Assembly: GCA_903918045.1 (NCBI GenBank)
Contig: CAIXCY010000014.1
Location: 1 to 64,000, forward strand
Reading direction: 5' to 3'
From: an uncultured Bacteroidia bacterium
GTDB taxonomy: Bacteria > Bacteroidota > Bacteroidia > Bacteroidales > Prolixibacteraceae
Length of the DNA stretch: 64,000 nt
This document shows, in pieces, positions 45,339 to 58,435 of this stretch. The notes beneath the pieces are model-generated. The model was not told the origin of the DNA. It saw only the letters and a list, made by a program, of their open reading frames with translations, and searched no databases. The position numbers and the translations under genes are program-made. Within the stretch, counting starts at the first letter, position 1, and each line of letters opens with the position of its first letter.

Positions 45339-47693
45339 TTAATCCAAAACTTTGAAGGTCCTGCTGCAACTATTTCCCAATTCATCCACAATTAAGAGTT
45401 TATGGTTCCCGGGAGAGGGTGATGCCGAAATTTGATGGATCTCTCTGGTAGAGCCCAGGAACGATTCATCAAGATGCCAAAAAAGGGTAGCGCCACCCCT
45501 TCGGTGAGCTGCCTGAAAGATCACTACACCCTTCTGTTCATGATGTCCCTTTGGCAAGTAAACCATTAACCGATCATCAGGATAAATAAGCTCAAGCATC
45601 TGAATTTCATTGCGCTGATTACTTCCCGGCCACCAGGGGGGAAGTGTACGATAACCGGGATGAGACTTCCGGTAATAATATTCCATCGCAGGCGGAAGGA
45701 TAAACCAATTCTCGCTAACAATCTGATTTTGTGGATAACATGCTGAATTAACTAAATACTGACGATAGGTATCCAGGTGTATTTTTATATGATACGGGCA
45801 GGGTACGCTGTTTAAACAGGTTGAAGGCACCATCACGGTATCGGTCTCATTGCAATTGACAGAGGCCCGGTATCCGCTTTCCCGGCAAACAGCCACAGGC
45901 AACATTCCCTCCAACGGTTTTTCAAACCAATGATCTGAATTCAGTAAAGAGTTAATGTCAAAGAGAATTGGAGCCGCAGTGGTTCCGCCGGTAAGTCCGG
46001 GTCTACCCTCTCCATTCGCATTTCCTATCCAGACACCAATAACATATTCAGGATTAACCCCGATTGCCCAGGCATCGCGAAAACCGAAACTTGTCCCTGT
46101 TTTCCATGCCAGACGACCCGAAGATGCTAATTGTTGCCACCCGACCTCCTCTTCGGGTCGGTTCAATTCGGTTATCGTATTAAATGTTTGCCAGATTGAT
46201 GCTGCACGAAGAACAAATTTACCATCGGGTGAAGTTGGCCTATCCTGATGAGGAATGAAACTAACCGAATTAAAATCACCGGAATCATATACACCTGTAT
46301 GATTATACCGGTTTAAGACACGCGCCATTGAACCATAGGCAGATACAAGCTCCTTGAGTGTCGCCTCTCCGCCGCCCAGAATCAGGGACAATCCGTAAAA
46401 CCCTGCATCCTGATTAAAAGTAGTTAACCCAATTCGTCTTAGAACATCCAGAAAGCGAAAGGGGGTATACTCTTTGAGCATAAATACTGCCGGAATATTC
46501 AGCGAATGAATTAAGGCAGCAGAAGCCGGAACACCCCCTCTGAACTGTAAATCATAATTCTGAGGGGCATAACCTGAAAAATAAAGGGGCAGGTCAGGAA
46601 CAAGTGCATCAGGCATCATCTTGCCAGCATCGAGCATCGAGGCGTACAAAAACGGCTTTAAAATACTTCCCGTACTGCGACGACCCTCGATCATATCGAC
46701 TGCGCCTCCATGGGGATCATTCCAGTCTGCATTTCCGATATAAGCCAAAATCTTACCCGTTTTAATCTCTGCGACAATACATGCAGCATTGTAGATCTGA
46801 TTACCTCTTAGCTTAGGCATATGCTGGTCTATAATGCGCTGGGCTGCTATTTGCAAACTGCGCCGAATGGTTGTCTTCACAATTGCCTTATTTGCCGGCG
46901 CAGCACATTTGGATAGAAGATGGTGAGCCAGATCGGGTAATTGTTCCGGCCTTCCAGGCAATGGTTCTGAAATTGCCAATTGATAGGTGACAAAATCAAT
47001 CGTATGATCATTAAACAAATTCTTTAATAACCTGTCCCTTTTATGTCTAAGCCGATCCATATTTTTACCAGGGAAGACCTGGGAAGGAGAATTGGGCATA
47101 ACGGCCAGCCCGGCCGATTCACCCCATGAAAGTTGATTGGCCGGACAATTAAAATAACGCCATGCAGCAGCCTCGATACCAACAACATTCCCCCCGAAAG
47201 GAGCATGGGATCCATAGAGGGAAAGTATTTTGCTTTTAGAGGTGGCAGATTCTAATCTCAGTGTAAGAACCATTTCGACAAGCTTTTCCCAAAAGGTACG
47301 CCTCTTTCCTGATCGCGAAAGCCTGACAACCTGCATTGATAAAGTGCTCGCGCCACTAATAATACTTCCTGCACGAATATTCTGCCCAATAGCCCGAATA
47401 ACAGATATTGGATTTATCCCCGGATGAAAATAGAAATTACGGTCTTCATATTTAATAATGCATTTCCTGAATTTTTCAGGAAGGGTGTCCGACGGAGGAA
47501 ATCTCCATTGACCGTCAGCTGCAATTTTTGCACCAAGAAGATATCCGTCATTTGCTTCAATTACTACACTGTAAGGAACTTTAAACCGAATAACAGGAAA
47601 AAGGAAAAAGGAAATTACCAGGGTAATAGAAACAACAATTAACTTGTATTTTTTGATAATTAATAAGACTCCACCCCTTGTTATATCAGTCAT
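45339..47693 (-). CDS. pbpC: Penicillin-binding protein 1C
   Basis: Transglycosylase YEDRNFYFHPGINPISVIRA; transpeptidase STGSILKPFLYASM; C-terminal PBP1C domain. Confidence 0.93.
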   Translation of the reverse strand: MTDITRGGVLLIIKKYKLIVVSITLVISFFLFPVIRFKVPYSVVIEANDGYLLGAKIAADGQWRFPPSDTLPEKFRKCIIKYEDRNFYFHPGINPISVIRAIGQNIRAGSIISGASTLSMQVVRLSRSGKRRTFWEKLVEMVLTLRLESATSKSKILSLYGSHAPFGGNVVGIEAAAWRYFNCPANQLSWGESAGLAVMPNSPSQVFPGKNMDRLRHKRDRLLKNLFNDHTIDFVTYQLAISEPLPGRPEQLPDLAHHLLSKCAAPANKAIVKTTIRRSLQIAAQRIIDQHMPKLRGNQIYNAACIVAEIKTGKILAYIGNADWNDPHGGAVDMIEGRRSTGSILKPFLYASMLDAGKMMPDALVPDLPLYFSGYAPQNYDLQFRGGVPASAALIHSLNIPAVFMLKEYTPFRFLDVLRRIGLTTFNQDAGFYGLSLILGGGEATLKELVSAYGSMARVLNRYNHTGVYDSGDFNSVSFIPHQDRPTSPDGKFVLRAASIWQTFNTITELNRPEEEVGWQQLASSGRLAWKTGTSFGFRDAWAIGVNPEYVIGVWIGNANGEGRPGLTGGTTAAPILFDINSLLNSDHWFEKPLEGMLPVAVCRESGYRASVNCNETDTVMVPSTCLNSVPCPYHIKIHLDTYRQYLVNSACYPQNQIVSENWFILPPAMEYYYRKSHPGYRTLPPWWPGSNQRNEIQMLELIYPDDRLMVYLPKGHHEQKGVVIFQAAHRRGGATLFWHLDESFLGSTREIHQISASPSPGNHKLLIVDELGNSCSRTFKVLD

Positions 47694-47715
47694 TGTTTAA
47701 TAATTTTCTGCGCAA

Positions 47716-50700
47716 TTAGTTCCCGACGACAACCTTCATCCCTGAAGTATTCGCAGAAAAACGGTTGTTATACATTGCTTCACATTGAACCGGTGGCAGA
47801 TAATAAGAACCGGAATAGGTTGAATTCAGCTTAACCCTGAACTCTTTCAGTTCATTCATTTTCAGACTGAAATAGGTGAGAACCCGGTCATCCCGGAAAT
47901 CACGATAATCGAAATGTGAACCCGTTTCCACACCAAACAATCTTTCATTGGTGATCTCCCAACCGGACGGGAATATCTGGGTTAGGGCAATATTTTCAAG
48001 AGGAATAAAACCTGTATTTTTAATTCTGACGATTGCCATAAAATCTGTCCCTTTTGACAAATTTGCAACTGTTAAGGGCTTCCCGTCAGAAGAGACAAAG
48101 GTTGATTCAAGTTTTAATCCACTCTGTCTGGCAGGAATATCCACATTCTGAGGAATACCTTTCTGAATCAGCGTTACATAAAGATCAGTTGTTGAGAGGT
48201 TTTCTATTTTAACCGGTAATTTTCCATCAAATGGAGGAAGTACTTTGGCATAAGCTATATGATCCATATTAATATCTTCAGACTTTCCGTTGACTGTAAT
48301 CCTGAATTTATTCTGATTTAAACTCTTGTTCGATGAACCGGCAAACCGCGACAACGCAACCAAACAACATGCAGTAGTTTGAGTGCTCATCCACTCATCA
48401 CTGCAAAGGGAGGCAGAAATTGATTGTGCAACACTAAAAGCCTCCGTTTTTTTCTTCATAAGCGTCAAAGTTTGCAACAGTATCGAACGGTCACGGAGGG
48501 CAGAACCAAAGGTAATTCCCTCATTCTGATATTCCGAAGGTTCCATTTCTGTCATATCGACAAGCTGATCAGCTACTTCCGGTCTCCCGGCCAGAATATA
48601 GGCCGCTGCAAGTTCCCACCTCGCTTCAACAGGTAATCCTGCAGTTTCACGGAGCCTGTTCATCGCACCAATAGCCGGGGCATTAGCCAGGGCAAGAGTA
48701 TAAAGCCGGTAAGCCTGATCAAGAATCATACCCCGGTCGCTAAGCTCCCGATGCCATAAATTGGCTGCAGTTTTTTGGAAGTTCAGCCACCTTTTTTTCA
48801 CCTCCGATGGAATTGAAAAACCGAGATTTTCAGCCTCTACGATAAAATTTCCTGCCCATGATGTTCCCCAAAGCGAGGGATAATTATTCCCGGGCCAATA
48901 GGTAAAGCTTCCATCCGCCAATTGAAATTTCCGAAGTTGGTCAATTCCTGATCTGATATTCGAGACCACCTCTCCCTTTTTCATTTCATCCAAACTAACA
49001 GACTGATTAATTACAAGTTGTGCAAAGGCTGCTGAAACGGTTTGTTCAATACAACCATGAGGATAGGTGATTAAATAATCGAGCCGCTTACCCAGATTCA
49101 TTGGTGGAGTTCCTGAGATCTCAATATTCGCCGACCCTGTTCCGGAAGCTCCTAAAGAATTCAAGGTATAATCCTTACCTTGTCTGCTATTTACAACCCC
49201 TGTTTTACTGGTCACAATCGTTGGATTTGGATTCCGGACATCCACCTCTACATTGTATATTGCATTCTCTTTTCCGGAGTGGGCAGTAACCGTAATGGTT
49301 CCTTTCCCCGTTTTTAGTCCTGTGCGGAGACTAAATCTCACATCTTTTTCACCCGGACCAGAAAACGAAACATTCAATTTATCATTTTCATTCACCGACA
49401 ATAAGGAATTATGAGCCACCGCTAGTTCCACATCCTTAACGGTATTGCCCTGTACAAAGACAGAAACTGGCAATTCGATCGTTTCGTTGATTCCAACAAC
49501 GCGGGGAACCGTTGCCAGTAGCATTAACGGATCACGGACTGGAACCGCCTTTTCAGCAGATCCAAATGCATCATCAGAAGCTCCCACAACCATTAACCGT
49601 ACTGATCCGATATATTGGGGGAGTGTAATACGATGTGATTTCCTGCTGTTTTTGGCAAGTGAGAATGGGCCAAGAAACTTTACAACAGGTTTAAAACGCT
49701 GCGCTTTTTGTTTTGAAGGATCGGGCAACTGATCGCTTCCCCCCACTGCAAAAAGTTTTTCCAGCTTCCCGCCGTAGGCACCCAATACATAATCGTACAA
49801 ATCCCATGTTTTTACTCCTAAAGCTTCACGTGCAAAAAAAGTATTCCAGGGGTCAGGCGTTTTATAACCGGTCAAACCGAGTAACCCCTCATCAACAATT
49901 GCCAGGGTATAATTCATCGCTTTCCCACTCTTCTCACTAATCTCTACCGTAAATGGTTGCTCTGACCTGAGTTCCTCAGGGAGTGTCAACACAGGAACAA
50001 TATGAGTTTCCGGATTTTCAATTATCATAGGAATTACGCCATACATCCGAATCGGACGATCATTTACCGTTTGATCATGAGGTTGCAGATACGTTATTGA
50101 AAGGTAAATGTTTGGTGCCATCTCAGGTTTAGCCTTAAAGCTCACCCTGGTTTGCCCATCTTTGGTATCAATCCAGAATTTATCAAGAATGGCAGATCCA
50201 TTCTCAATAGAAACTAATGCCTTGCCATCTTTTGATCCCGGAAAGCTTACAGCGATCTCCTCTCCGACTTTGTACTTCTCCCTATCAGCTGAAAAGCTCA
50301 GCATTGTAGCGCCGCCCTGCTGATTGGCCGAACTTCCGTATGGCCAATCAAGATAAACCGTTCGTGAAACGACATGTCCATCAGGAAGTTTTGCTATAAA
50401 CAGATATCTTCCCCAGTTTTCATTGGTAACTGTGAAATTCAGGGTAGCCCTTCCTGAGGAGGTGGAAAGTTTTTTACTTAAGAATGGTTTATATTGTTCC
50501 TGCGAAACATAATTGGCAAGATAATCTTCCGAAGCGTCCCACCACCAACGCCAGTCAATCTTATAGGCCGAAATTTCAACCTGCGAATCCGAAAGATTGC
50601 CCGAAGGATCGACGACTACAACCTGCAGTTCATTCATTTTGCCAGAAGAGAGCATCGAGCGGGCCGGGTCTTCATCGGGAAAACGGATTCCAACATATTT

Positions 50701-53217
50701 GTCGAAAGGTGAAACCTCCCTGGTAAATTGTGAAATACTAAAATCTCCGCCAGGCTCAAAAACCCGCGTTGTAATAACTGCCTCAAGTTTTCCGGGAGCT
50801 TTGGACAGAGGACCCGGATTTAACGGGAAAGAGACGTCACCGTTATCATTCAATTTACCATCAAAAATAGTTTGTTCCGCTGATTCAAATTTTTCGATCT
50901 GACTATCAAATGAATAATTCGAAAAATTGGGAAAGGTGGTCTTACCTTTGCGGAGCAACATATCGACTTTAGCCTTTAACAAAGGGGCAGGCGCTCCATG
51001 TAACCATTTAGCGTTTAAAGTTGCAGACTGATTCTTCTTACCTGCCTGCAGTAGTTCCGATGAAGTAGTAAACAGCAATTTAAGCCGGTTTGGCTTTACA
51101 GTTTCTATCCTGATCCGTTTTGTAAATTCTGCCCCCCCAACCTTTGCAACAAGACGCCAGTTACCTGTCGGAGCCTCAGCTTTAGTCGCACTTTTAAAAG
51201 TCGTGATATTTTCATTTAATGGCAGGACAATTTTCTGTTCGAGCTGTTCGGTTGGCGAATATAACTCGAAGATTACAGGATGATCAGGAGCCAGTTTTTT
51301 AATCTTGTCTTCAATAATAAGCGATACAAACAATGAATCTCCGGGACGCCACACCCCTCGTTCGGCGTAGAGGAATCCCTTCAGACCTTTCTGGACTTCG
51401 CTTCCGCCGACATCGAAACGACTAAGCTGTAACGAAGCCTCGTCCGTAATTTTCAGATATCCGATATCACTTCCCCGCTTTGCAACAATAAGAAAAGGGG
51501 CACGGTCCAGTGTCAGACTTATCAGCCCCTGATCATCTGTCTTACCCGAAATAATGAGCTGAGACTGGAAATCAAAAACCGAAATATCGGTACCCGGCTG
51601 TGGCTGAGCCGTTAAAAGATTTGTCGAGACCACCAGTAACTGATTATCCATTCCCCGTTTTGCAAGCAACCCGATATTCGAAGCAATTACATTTTTGGTC
51701 ATATTTCTCCGGTCAATGAAATAAGATATGGAACATGGATTATTCCTGTTCTTCCAGTTATATTGTTCCCCTTCATATTCATTCCAAGCCTCCTCTTCAT
51801 CGGCATTACCAGACAACCATTTATCATCATCATTGGCATGTTCAATACGCTTAACCCGTTTAACGGATGAATCATCAGAACAAGGATAAAGTGAAAACTC
51901 GGGGCGCATACTTAACTGAACCTGATAAATAGCACCGGGCTCAACCTTAACCAAATCATTAAGATTAATGCTGTATGCGCTCCACTTATTCAAAACCCCC
52001 GCATGGATCCCGGATAAGGGAAGTACGCCGCGATAGACTGGCCGCCCCACATTTCGCAACGAATTATACTCATCAAGATTATTGGTCTGAAAAAACTGAT
52101 GATAATTTCCTGAAAATATTTTCACAATCCTGATAGCTACAGCGCTAAGGTTAACCGCTTCAAACGGGATCGTAAGGCCATCAGTTGCAGGGACAATATT
52201 CCCTTTCCCGATGAACCGGATAGCCGGATTTTCAGATTGGAGGGACACCGGAACAACGATATTCTTTCCCAATCGATTTCCATCTGAATTTTTCAACCCT
52301 CCAAAAATCTCCAAATCATGGTTTCCCAATACCTCCTGCCTTGGAATAAGTCTCACCTTATTGTCTTCCACTGACACCTCAAACTCAATACCCTTCATAA
52401 CAAATAATCCTTCGGTCTCCTGATCAGTATTAACCGGATCAGAAAATAACAGTTCAATCGAAGGGGAAGCGCCCGATATTGACTTACTTCCCAATAAAGT
52501 AAATTCATTTATTGGAGGGATGAATACCTCCTGTTCATTCTGCCTTTCCGATTCGATAGGTTTACCACTCCAGCGAATATTTACCCTCCCTTTGTCGGTT
52601 CCCCTCTTTACCTGCTGAATAAAAAACTGATGTTCGGTACGATTTCCCCGATGAACCCATCGCAAAGGCAACCTGGAACCATTCTGATCACTATGAATCA
52701 TTTGTTCCACTTTTTCAGCGCTAAAAATATCACTTGTGGTTATCAATCCGGAGATCTCCGTTTTCAGTGCTGCATTTAATCTGTAACACCGAATGCCATC
52801 TATATCTACCGTAAAATCAGCCGGTGTAGTTCTGACCTGAAATTCAAATTTCCGAAGAGATTCAGGAACAGACTTCAACCGATCAAGATGAAGCGACACC
52901 TGATAAACTTGTCCTGATTTAAGTGATTTTAGCGGGTGAAATGTCAGTATATGTCCTTCGGAAAAGGTCGTTTTCCCTTTGACTTGTGGATCAAGCTCGA
53001 TCAAATCATTGGGGATTGGTTCTCTGCCGGCCTGATCCGGAACTGAACTCAAATTAATCCGGATATCCTCATTGATGCTTATTATACCTGAGGTATAGGC
53101 TGAAATATATTCCGAAAATGCTAAAGAGTCAGAAACAACTCTCTTTTTATTCCTCTGGCAGGAAACTAGAATTAGGATACAATAAAAAGAAAAACAAAAA
53201 ATCAGAGGTCGTTTCAT
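47716..53217 (-). CDS. Alpha-2-macroglobulin family lipoprotein
   Basis: Lipobox ILILVSCQRNK at start 53217; thioester motif YPHGCIEQT; MG-type domains; adjacent pbpC. Confidence 0.94.
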   Translation of the reverse strand: MKRPLIFCFSFYCILILVSCQRNKKRVVSDSLAFSEYISAYTSGIISINEDIRINLSSVPDQAGREPIPNDLIELDPQVKGKTTFSEGHILTFHPLKSLKSGQVYQVSLHLDRLKSVPESLRKFEFQVRTTPADFTVDIDGIRCYRLNAALKTEISGLITTSDIFSAEKVEQMIHSDQNGSRLPLRWVHRGNRTEHQFFIQQVKRGTDKGRVNIRWSGKPIESERQNEQEVFIPPINEFTLLGSKSISGASPSIELLFSDPVNTDQETEGLFVMKGIEFEVSVEDNKVRLIPRQEVLGNHDLEIFGGLKNSDGNRLGKNIVVPVSLQSENPAIRFIGKGNIVPATDGLTIPFEAVNLSAVAIRIVKIFSGNYHQFFQTNNLDEYNSLRNVGRPVYRGVLPLSGIHAGVLNKWSAYSINLNDLVKVEPGAIYQVQLSMRPEFSLYPCSDDSSVKRVKRIEHANDDDKWLSGNADEEEAWNEYEGEQYNWKNRNNPCSISYFIDRRNMTKNVIASNIGLLAKRGMDNQLLVVSTNLLTAQPQPGTDISVFDFQSQLIISGKTDDQGLISLTLDRAPFLIVAKRGSDIGYLKITDEASLQLSRFDVGGSEVQKGLKGFLYAERGVWRPGDSLFVSLIIEDKIKKLAPDHPVIFELYSPTEQLEQKIVLPLNENITTFKSATKAEAPTGNWRLVAKVGGAEFTKRIRIETVKPNRLKLLFTTSSELLQAGKKNQSATLNAKWLHGAPAPLLKAKVDMLLRKGKTTFPNFSNYSFDSQIEKFESAEQTIFDGKLNDNGDVSFPLNPGPLSKAPGKLEAVITTRVFEPGGDFSISQFTREVSPFDKYVGIRFPDEDPARSMLSSGKMNELQVVVVDPSGNLSDSQVEISAYKIDWRWWWDASEDYLANYVSQEQYKPFLSKKLSTSSGRATLNFTVTNENWGRYLFIAKLPDGHVVSRTVYLDWPYGSSANQQGGATMLSFSADREKYKVGEEIAVSFPGSKDGKALVSIENGSAILDKFWIDTKDGQTRVSFKAKPEMAPNIYLSITYLQPHDQTVNDRPIRMYGVIPMIIENPETHIVPVLTLPEELRSEQPFTVEISEKSGKAMNYTLAIVDEGLLGLTGYKTPDPWNTFFAREALGVKTWDLYDYVLGAYGGKLEKLFAVGGSDQLPDPSKQKAQRFKPVVKFLGPFSLAKNSRKSHRITLPQYIGSVRLMVVGASDDAFGSAEKAVPVRDPLMLLATVPRVVGINETIELPVSVFVQGNTVKDVELAVAHNSLLSVNENDKLNVSFSGPGEKDVRFSLRTGLKTGKGTITVTAHSGKENAIYNVEVDVRNPNPTIVTSKTGVVNSRQGKDYTLNSLGASGTGSANIEISGTPPMNLGKRLDYLITYPHGCIEQTVSAAFAQLVINQSVSLDEMKKGEVVSNIRSGIDQLRKFQLADGSFTYWPGNNYPSLWGTSWAGNFIVEAENLGFSIPSEVKKRWLNFQKTAANLWHRELSDRGMILDQAYRLYTLALANAPAIGAMNRLRETAGLPVEARWELAAAYILAGRPEVADQLVDMTEMEPSEYQNEGITFGSALRDRSILLQTLTLMKKKTEAFSVAQSISASLCSDEWMSTQTTACCLVALSRFAGSSNKSLNQNKFRITVNGKSEDINMDHIAYAKVLPPFDGKLPVKIENLSTTDLYVTLIQKGIPQNVDIPARQSGLKLESTFVSSDGKPLTVANLSKGTDFMAIVRIKNTGFIPLENIALTQIFPSGWEITNERLFGVETGSHFDYRDFRDDRVLTYFSLKMNELKEFRVKLNSTYSGSYYLPPVQCEAMYNNRFSANTSGMKVVVGN

Positions 53218-53592
53218 GGTACTAAGGTTGGTAGATAATATTAATATTTTTATAACTCCCTTGTGACTGTAGAAGAAGCGGGACAGATAATCGTGGCTAA
53301 CGGTTATCAAATATAGAAATTTATTCAGTCACCACTTCGCCCTATACTTAATGATTTTACTTGTTCAGCGTAAATTGGAATTAAAAATAAATAAACGTTA
53401 TCTAAACCCTTCGTTTGTAACAAAGGGTAAATGGCTTATCGTTTTTAACGAATTTTACTATACCCATTAATTGAAACGAGGGGTAAATGGATTATTTTTT
53501 TTTAAACGAACCCTTTAATCATGCCGAAAATGAGGTCTTAAAATTCCTTTCGGATAATACAATCCTTAAAAGCAAATCTGAGTTGAATTAAG

Positions 53593-53617
53593 AAAAAAAA
53601 CCGGAGTTAAAAACTCC
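53593..53617 (-). terminator. Terminator downstream of LOG-family gene
   Basis: Minus strand GGAGTTTTTAACTCCGGTTTTTTTT. Confidence 0.8.
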
Positions 53618-53696
53618 AGGCCCTTAACCCCATGTTGCAAACAAAGGGGATAGCCACAAGTATGAAGATTAATAAAGTACAAGAAGATTCGACCCA

Positions 53697-54287
53697 TTAC
53701 ACCCTTGCCGGACCAGGAACGTCAAACCATTTGGTGGTGAGCTCCACATATTTGTAATTTTGAATATAACTTATTGCTTCAATAGAGTTCGCAGCAATAA
53801 AATAGGTCGACTTGTAATCCTCTTTGGAAAAGGATTCACGGTAAGCTCTCTCAAACTGTGCGAAGAGGGAATTAAAAAAACCATCAGTATTGATAAACAC
53901 AATTGGTTTTTGATGATATTGCAATTGTTTGAGCGTTATTACCTCAAGTATTTCTTCAAGTGTACCAAACCCGCCCGGAAGTGCGATAAACGCATCTGAC
54001 CGTTTGCGCATCAGGTATTTTCGGTCACGCATGTTCGGTGTGATGATCAACTCATGATCGCGTTGGGAGGCGAGCAGTTTATTATGAATCGATTCGGGGA
54101 TAATTCCGATTGAAGTGGCGCCTGCCTCTCTGGCGGCTTCAGCAACTGTATGCATTAATCCCACATTTGAACCACCATAAACAATCGCGAATTGGTTATC
54201 GCCGATTAGTTTTCCAAGGTTCCTGGCCTCCTCAAAATAAAGCTCAGGAATGGCATTGCTGGATGAACAGAAAACACAGATATTCAT
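53697..54287 (-). CDS. LOG family protein (TIGR00730-type)
   Basis: VYGGSNVGLMHTVAEAA; PGGFGTLEEILEVITLKQLQ. Confidence 0.93.
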   Translation of the reverse strand: MNICVFCSSSNAIPELYFEEARNLGKLIGDNQFAIVYGGSNVGLMHTVAEAAREAGATSIGIIPESIHNKLLASQRDHELIITPNMRDRKYLMRKRSDAFIALPGGFGTLEEILEVITLKQLQYHQKPIVFINTDGFFNSLFAQFERAYRESFSKEDYKSTYFIAANSIEAISYIQNYKYVELTTKWFDVPGPARV

Positions 54288-54343
54288 GATAAGGTAATTA
54301 GGCTATTCGACAATTAGGCTACTGGGTGATTAATGGTTGAAAA

Positions 54344-54386
54344 GTGAGCGGGTGACTATTCAGAACTTGAAGAGTCACCCGCTCAC
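54344..54386 (-). terminator. GC-rich hairpin downstream of gyrB
   Basis: gtgagcgggtgact / agtcacccgctcac, 14-bp perfect stem; no clear U-tract. Confidence 0.55.
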
Positions 54387-54408
54387 TATCGCGGATAAAA
54401 TGAAATCG

Positions 54409-56427
<2,019 letters not shown>

Positions 56428-56665
56428 TCAGGGATTGCCTGTACCTCCTGAAATGGGAATTTATTCACTAATACTTTCAATTTCGGTGAAAGACTACTCA
56501 ATTTTCAGAGGTTTGCAAATATAATAAAATAAACAATGAAAAACGAAATAAAGGAGCGTGAAAATTTAGTAAATCACAAAAAATAATCGAGTCTTATCTC
56601 GCTATATTTCAACAAGATAAGACTCAACTGGTGGTTTCCGGCCTACAAATACCGGAGTTCAACGG

Positions 56666-58420
56666 TTAGAATGAAACTGACACTCCCCCCATCAATCTTA
56701 ATCCCTGCGAACCATAGCCAAGCCATTGGTCATTCAACCGGTTTAAGAGGTTATCCACACGTCCGAAAAGCTTTAAATTAGTACTTAATTCAAATGTGGC
56801 ACCCAGATTTAAACGGATAACGGGATCAATTGAGAAAGTTTCATCGTGAGAAACAGGTGATGCCAACGGACTAAAATTAAACACCCTGGCTTGTCGCATC
56901 CCAATTACACCAAGATCTGCAAAACCGGTCAATTTATCTATAATTCGGACTCCGGTATAAGCAGAGAGATCAAAATTTGCCTTTTGAGGAGCAAAGGGCA
57001 ATTTATCAAGTTTGTAATTATAATAATTGCCACTAATTATCACCGAAAGGTCATTTCCTGATACATAGGAAAACTCGGCAGAAAAATTGGTTATTTTAGC
57101 ATTATCGTAGACGACTTCAAATGTGTTATCATACACTGGTGCAGGATTTATGGCCGAACTAAAATAACTGTTCTGTGTATAAAAATAGAGGTCTTTTACC
57201 TGACTAAATTTTATCCCGAGGTTATAGGAAATTTCACGCGAAATCTTCCCTTTTAAACCACCCGAAATAGTATAAGTGTAATCGGTATTCCGTACGTTAT
57301 GGCGGGGATCTGACCAGTAATTTTCAAGTGAAATATCACTGTAACGGTTATTCTTCAGATCACCCTTGAATCCCGCATATAAAGTCAGTATTCCTTCGAC
57401 TGGCTTAAAATTAAATTCAAAATCGGGGTATAGACGAGTTGCCTTTTCTCCGGTATTATCTGTGGTTGTAACAAAATTAACACCGCCTCGCAAGTACCAA
57501 TTATCTCCATCCAGTCTTACTGATGGTGCAATGCGGATTACATCCTTATTTTTCGTCCCGGGCATATTGGATTCCAGCATGATACTATCGGTTGTAAAAT
57601 GGTCGTAGGAGAAATCAATGATGCCATGAACCACCTCGAAATTATAATCAAATTTCCCAAAGAGGCCGGCGCTGTTCTCCTTCTGTCCGGTTTTTGAATT
57701 AAAAAATCCAAGTCGTACACCACTATTAAAAATTAAATTATTCTTTGGATTATCGTTGCTTTGCAGGGCCACTTTAAAATCCCCCTTTTCATAGACTTGT
57801 TTAAAGCCATATTTATGAGAGGTCAGGGAGTCAATTTTTGCAGGAATCAAAGCAGGATAACCATAATTTCGCATAGCGTTACGATCGTACGAAAGATCCA
57901 GCTTAAGGACCGAACTTCCAATATTTACAGAACCAAAAATCGCGCCGCCACTCTGACTATAAGGGGCGTCGACCTTATTACCTTCGCGCAATTTAATCTG
58001 ACTTTCAGATGACAAGTGCCGAAGATGGAGGCCGAAAGTAGCCGATTTGGATTCCGGAAGGTTTAAAAAAAATTCTCCGTAGGCAGTGGTTGATGTACCG
58101 GCGCCAAGTTTAAGGTAACCAATTCCTAAATCTTTATAGGAGTGCCTGTTTACATCGGCTGGTTGAATCGAAGAAGCTAAAAACCCAGAATTGATTGGTC
58201 TGCTCTCGATTGAATAGTTAAATTCAGGGGCAAAATGGGTCGTATCTCCGATAACCGGCATTAGGTTAACCTTGTTGGCCTTTGCAAGACTTGGATGATA
58301 AGCTTTCATCACATCCACCGACTGATTTAAGGTCGTAGTGTCTTTTTGGGCCATTGCAACACCGGAAAAAAGGGTAACTTTTAAAATGAGAATTGAAATT
58401 CCACGATATAGTTGTTTCAT
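56666..58420 (-). CDS. Outer-membrane beta-barrel protein, TonB-receptor-barrel-like without an evident plug
   Basis: Signal peptide; alternating beta-strand pattern; C-terminal LKLFGRVDNLLNRLNDQW..GGVSVSF. Confidence 0.7.
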   Translation of the reverse strand: MKQLYRGISILILKVTLFSGVAMAQKDTTTLNQSVDVMKAYHPSLAKANKVNLMPVIGDTTHFAPEFNYSIESRPINSGFLASSIQPADVNRHSYKDLGIGYLKLGAGTSTTAYGEFFLNLPESKSATFGLHLRHLSSESQIKLREGNKVDAPYSQSGGAIFGSVNIGSSVLKLDLSYDRNAMRNYGYPALIPAKIDSLTSHKYGFKQVYEKGDFKVALQSNDNPKNNLIFNSGVRLGFFNSKTGQKENSAGLFGKFDYNFEVVHGIIDFSYDHFTTDSIMLESNMPGTKNKDVIRIAPSVRLDGDNWYLRGGVNFVTTTDNTGEKATRLYPDFEFNFKPVEGILTLYAGFKGDLKNNRYSDISLENYWSDPRHNVRNTDYTYTISGGLKGKISREISYNLGIKFSQVKDLYFYTQNSYFSSAINPAPVYDNTFEVVYDNAKITNFSAEFSYVSGNDLSVIISGNYYNYKLDKLPFAPQKANFDLSAYTGVRIIDKLTGFADLGVIGMRQARVFNFSPLASPVSHDETFSIDPVIRLNLGATFELSTNLKLFGRVDNLLNRLNDQWLGYGSQGLRLMGGVSVSF

Positions 58421-58435
58421 AATACTTTCTGATTT

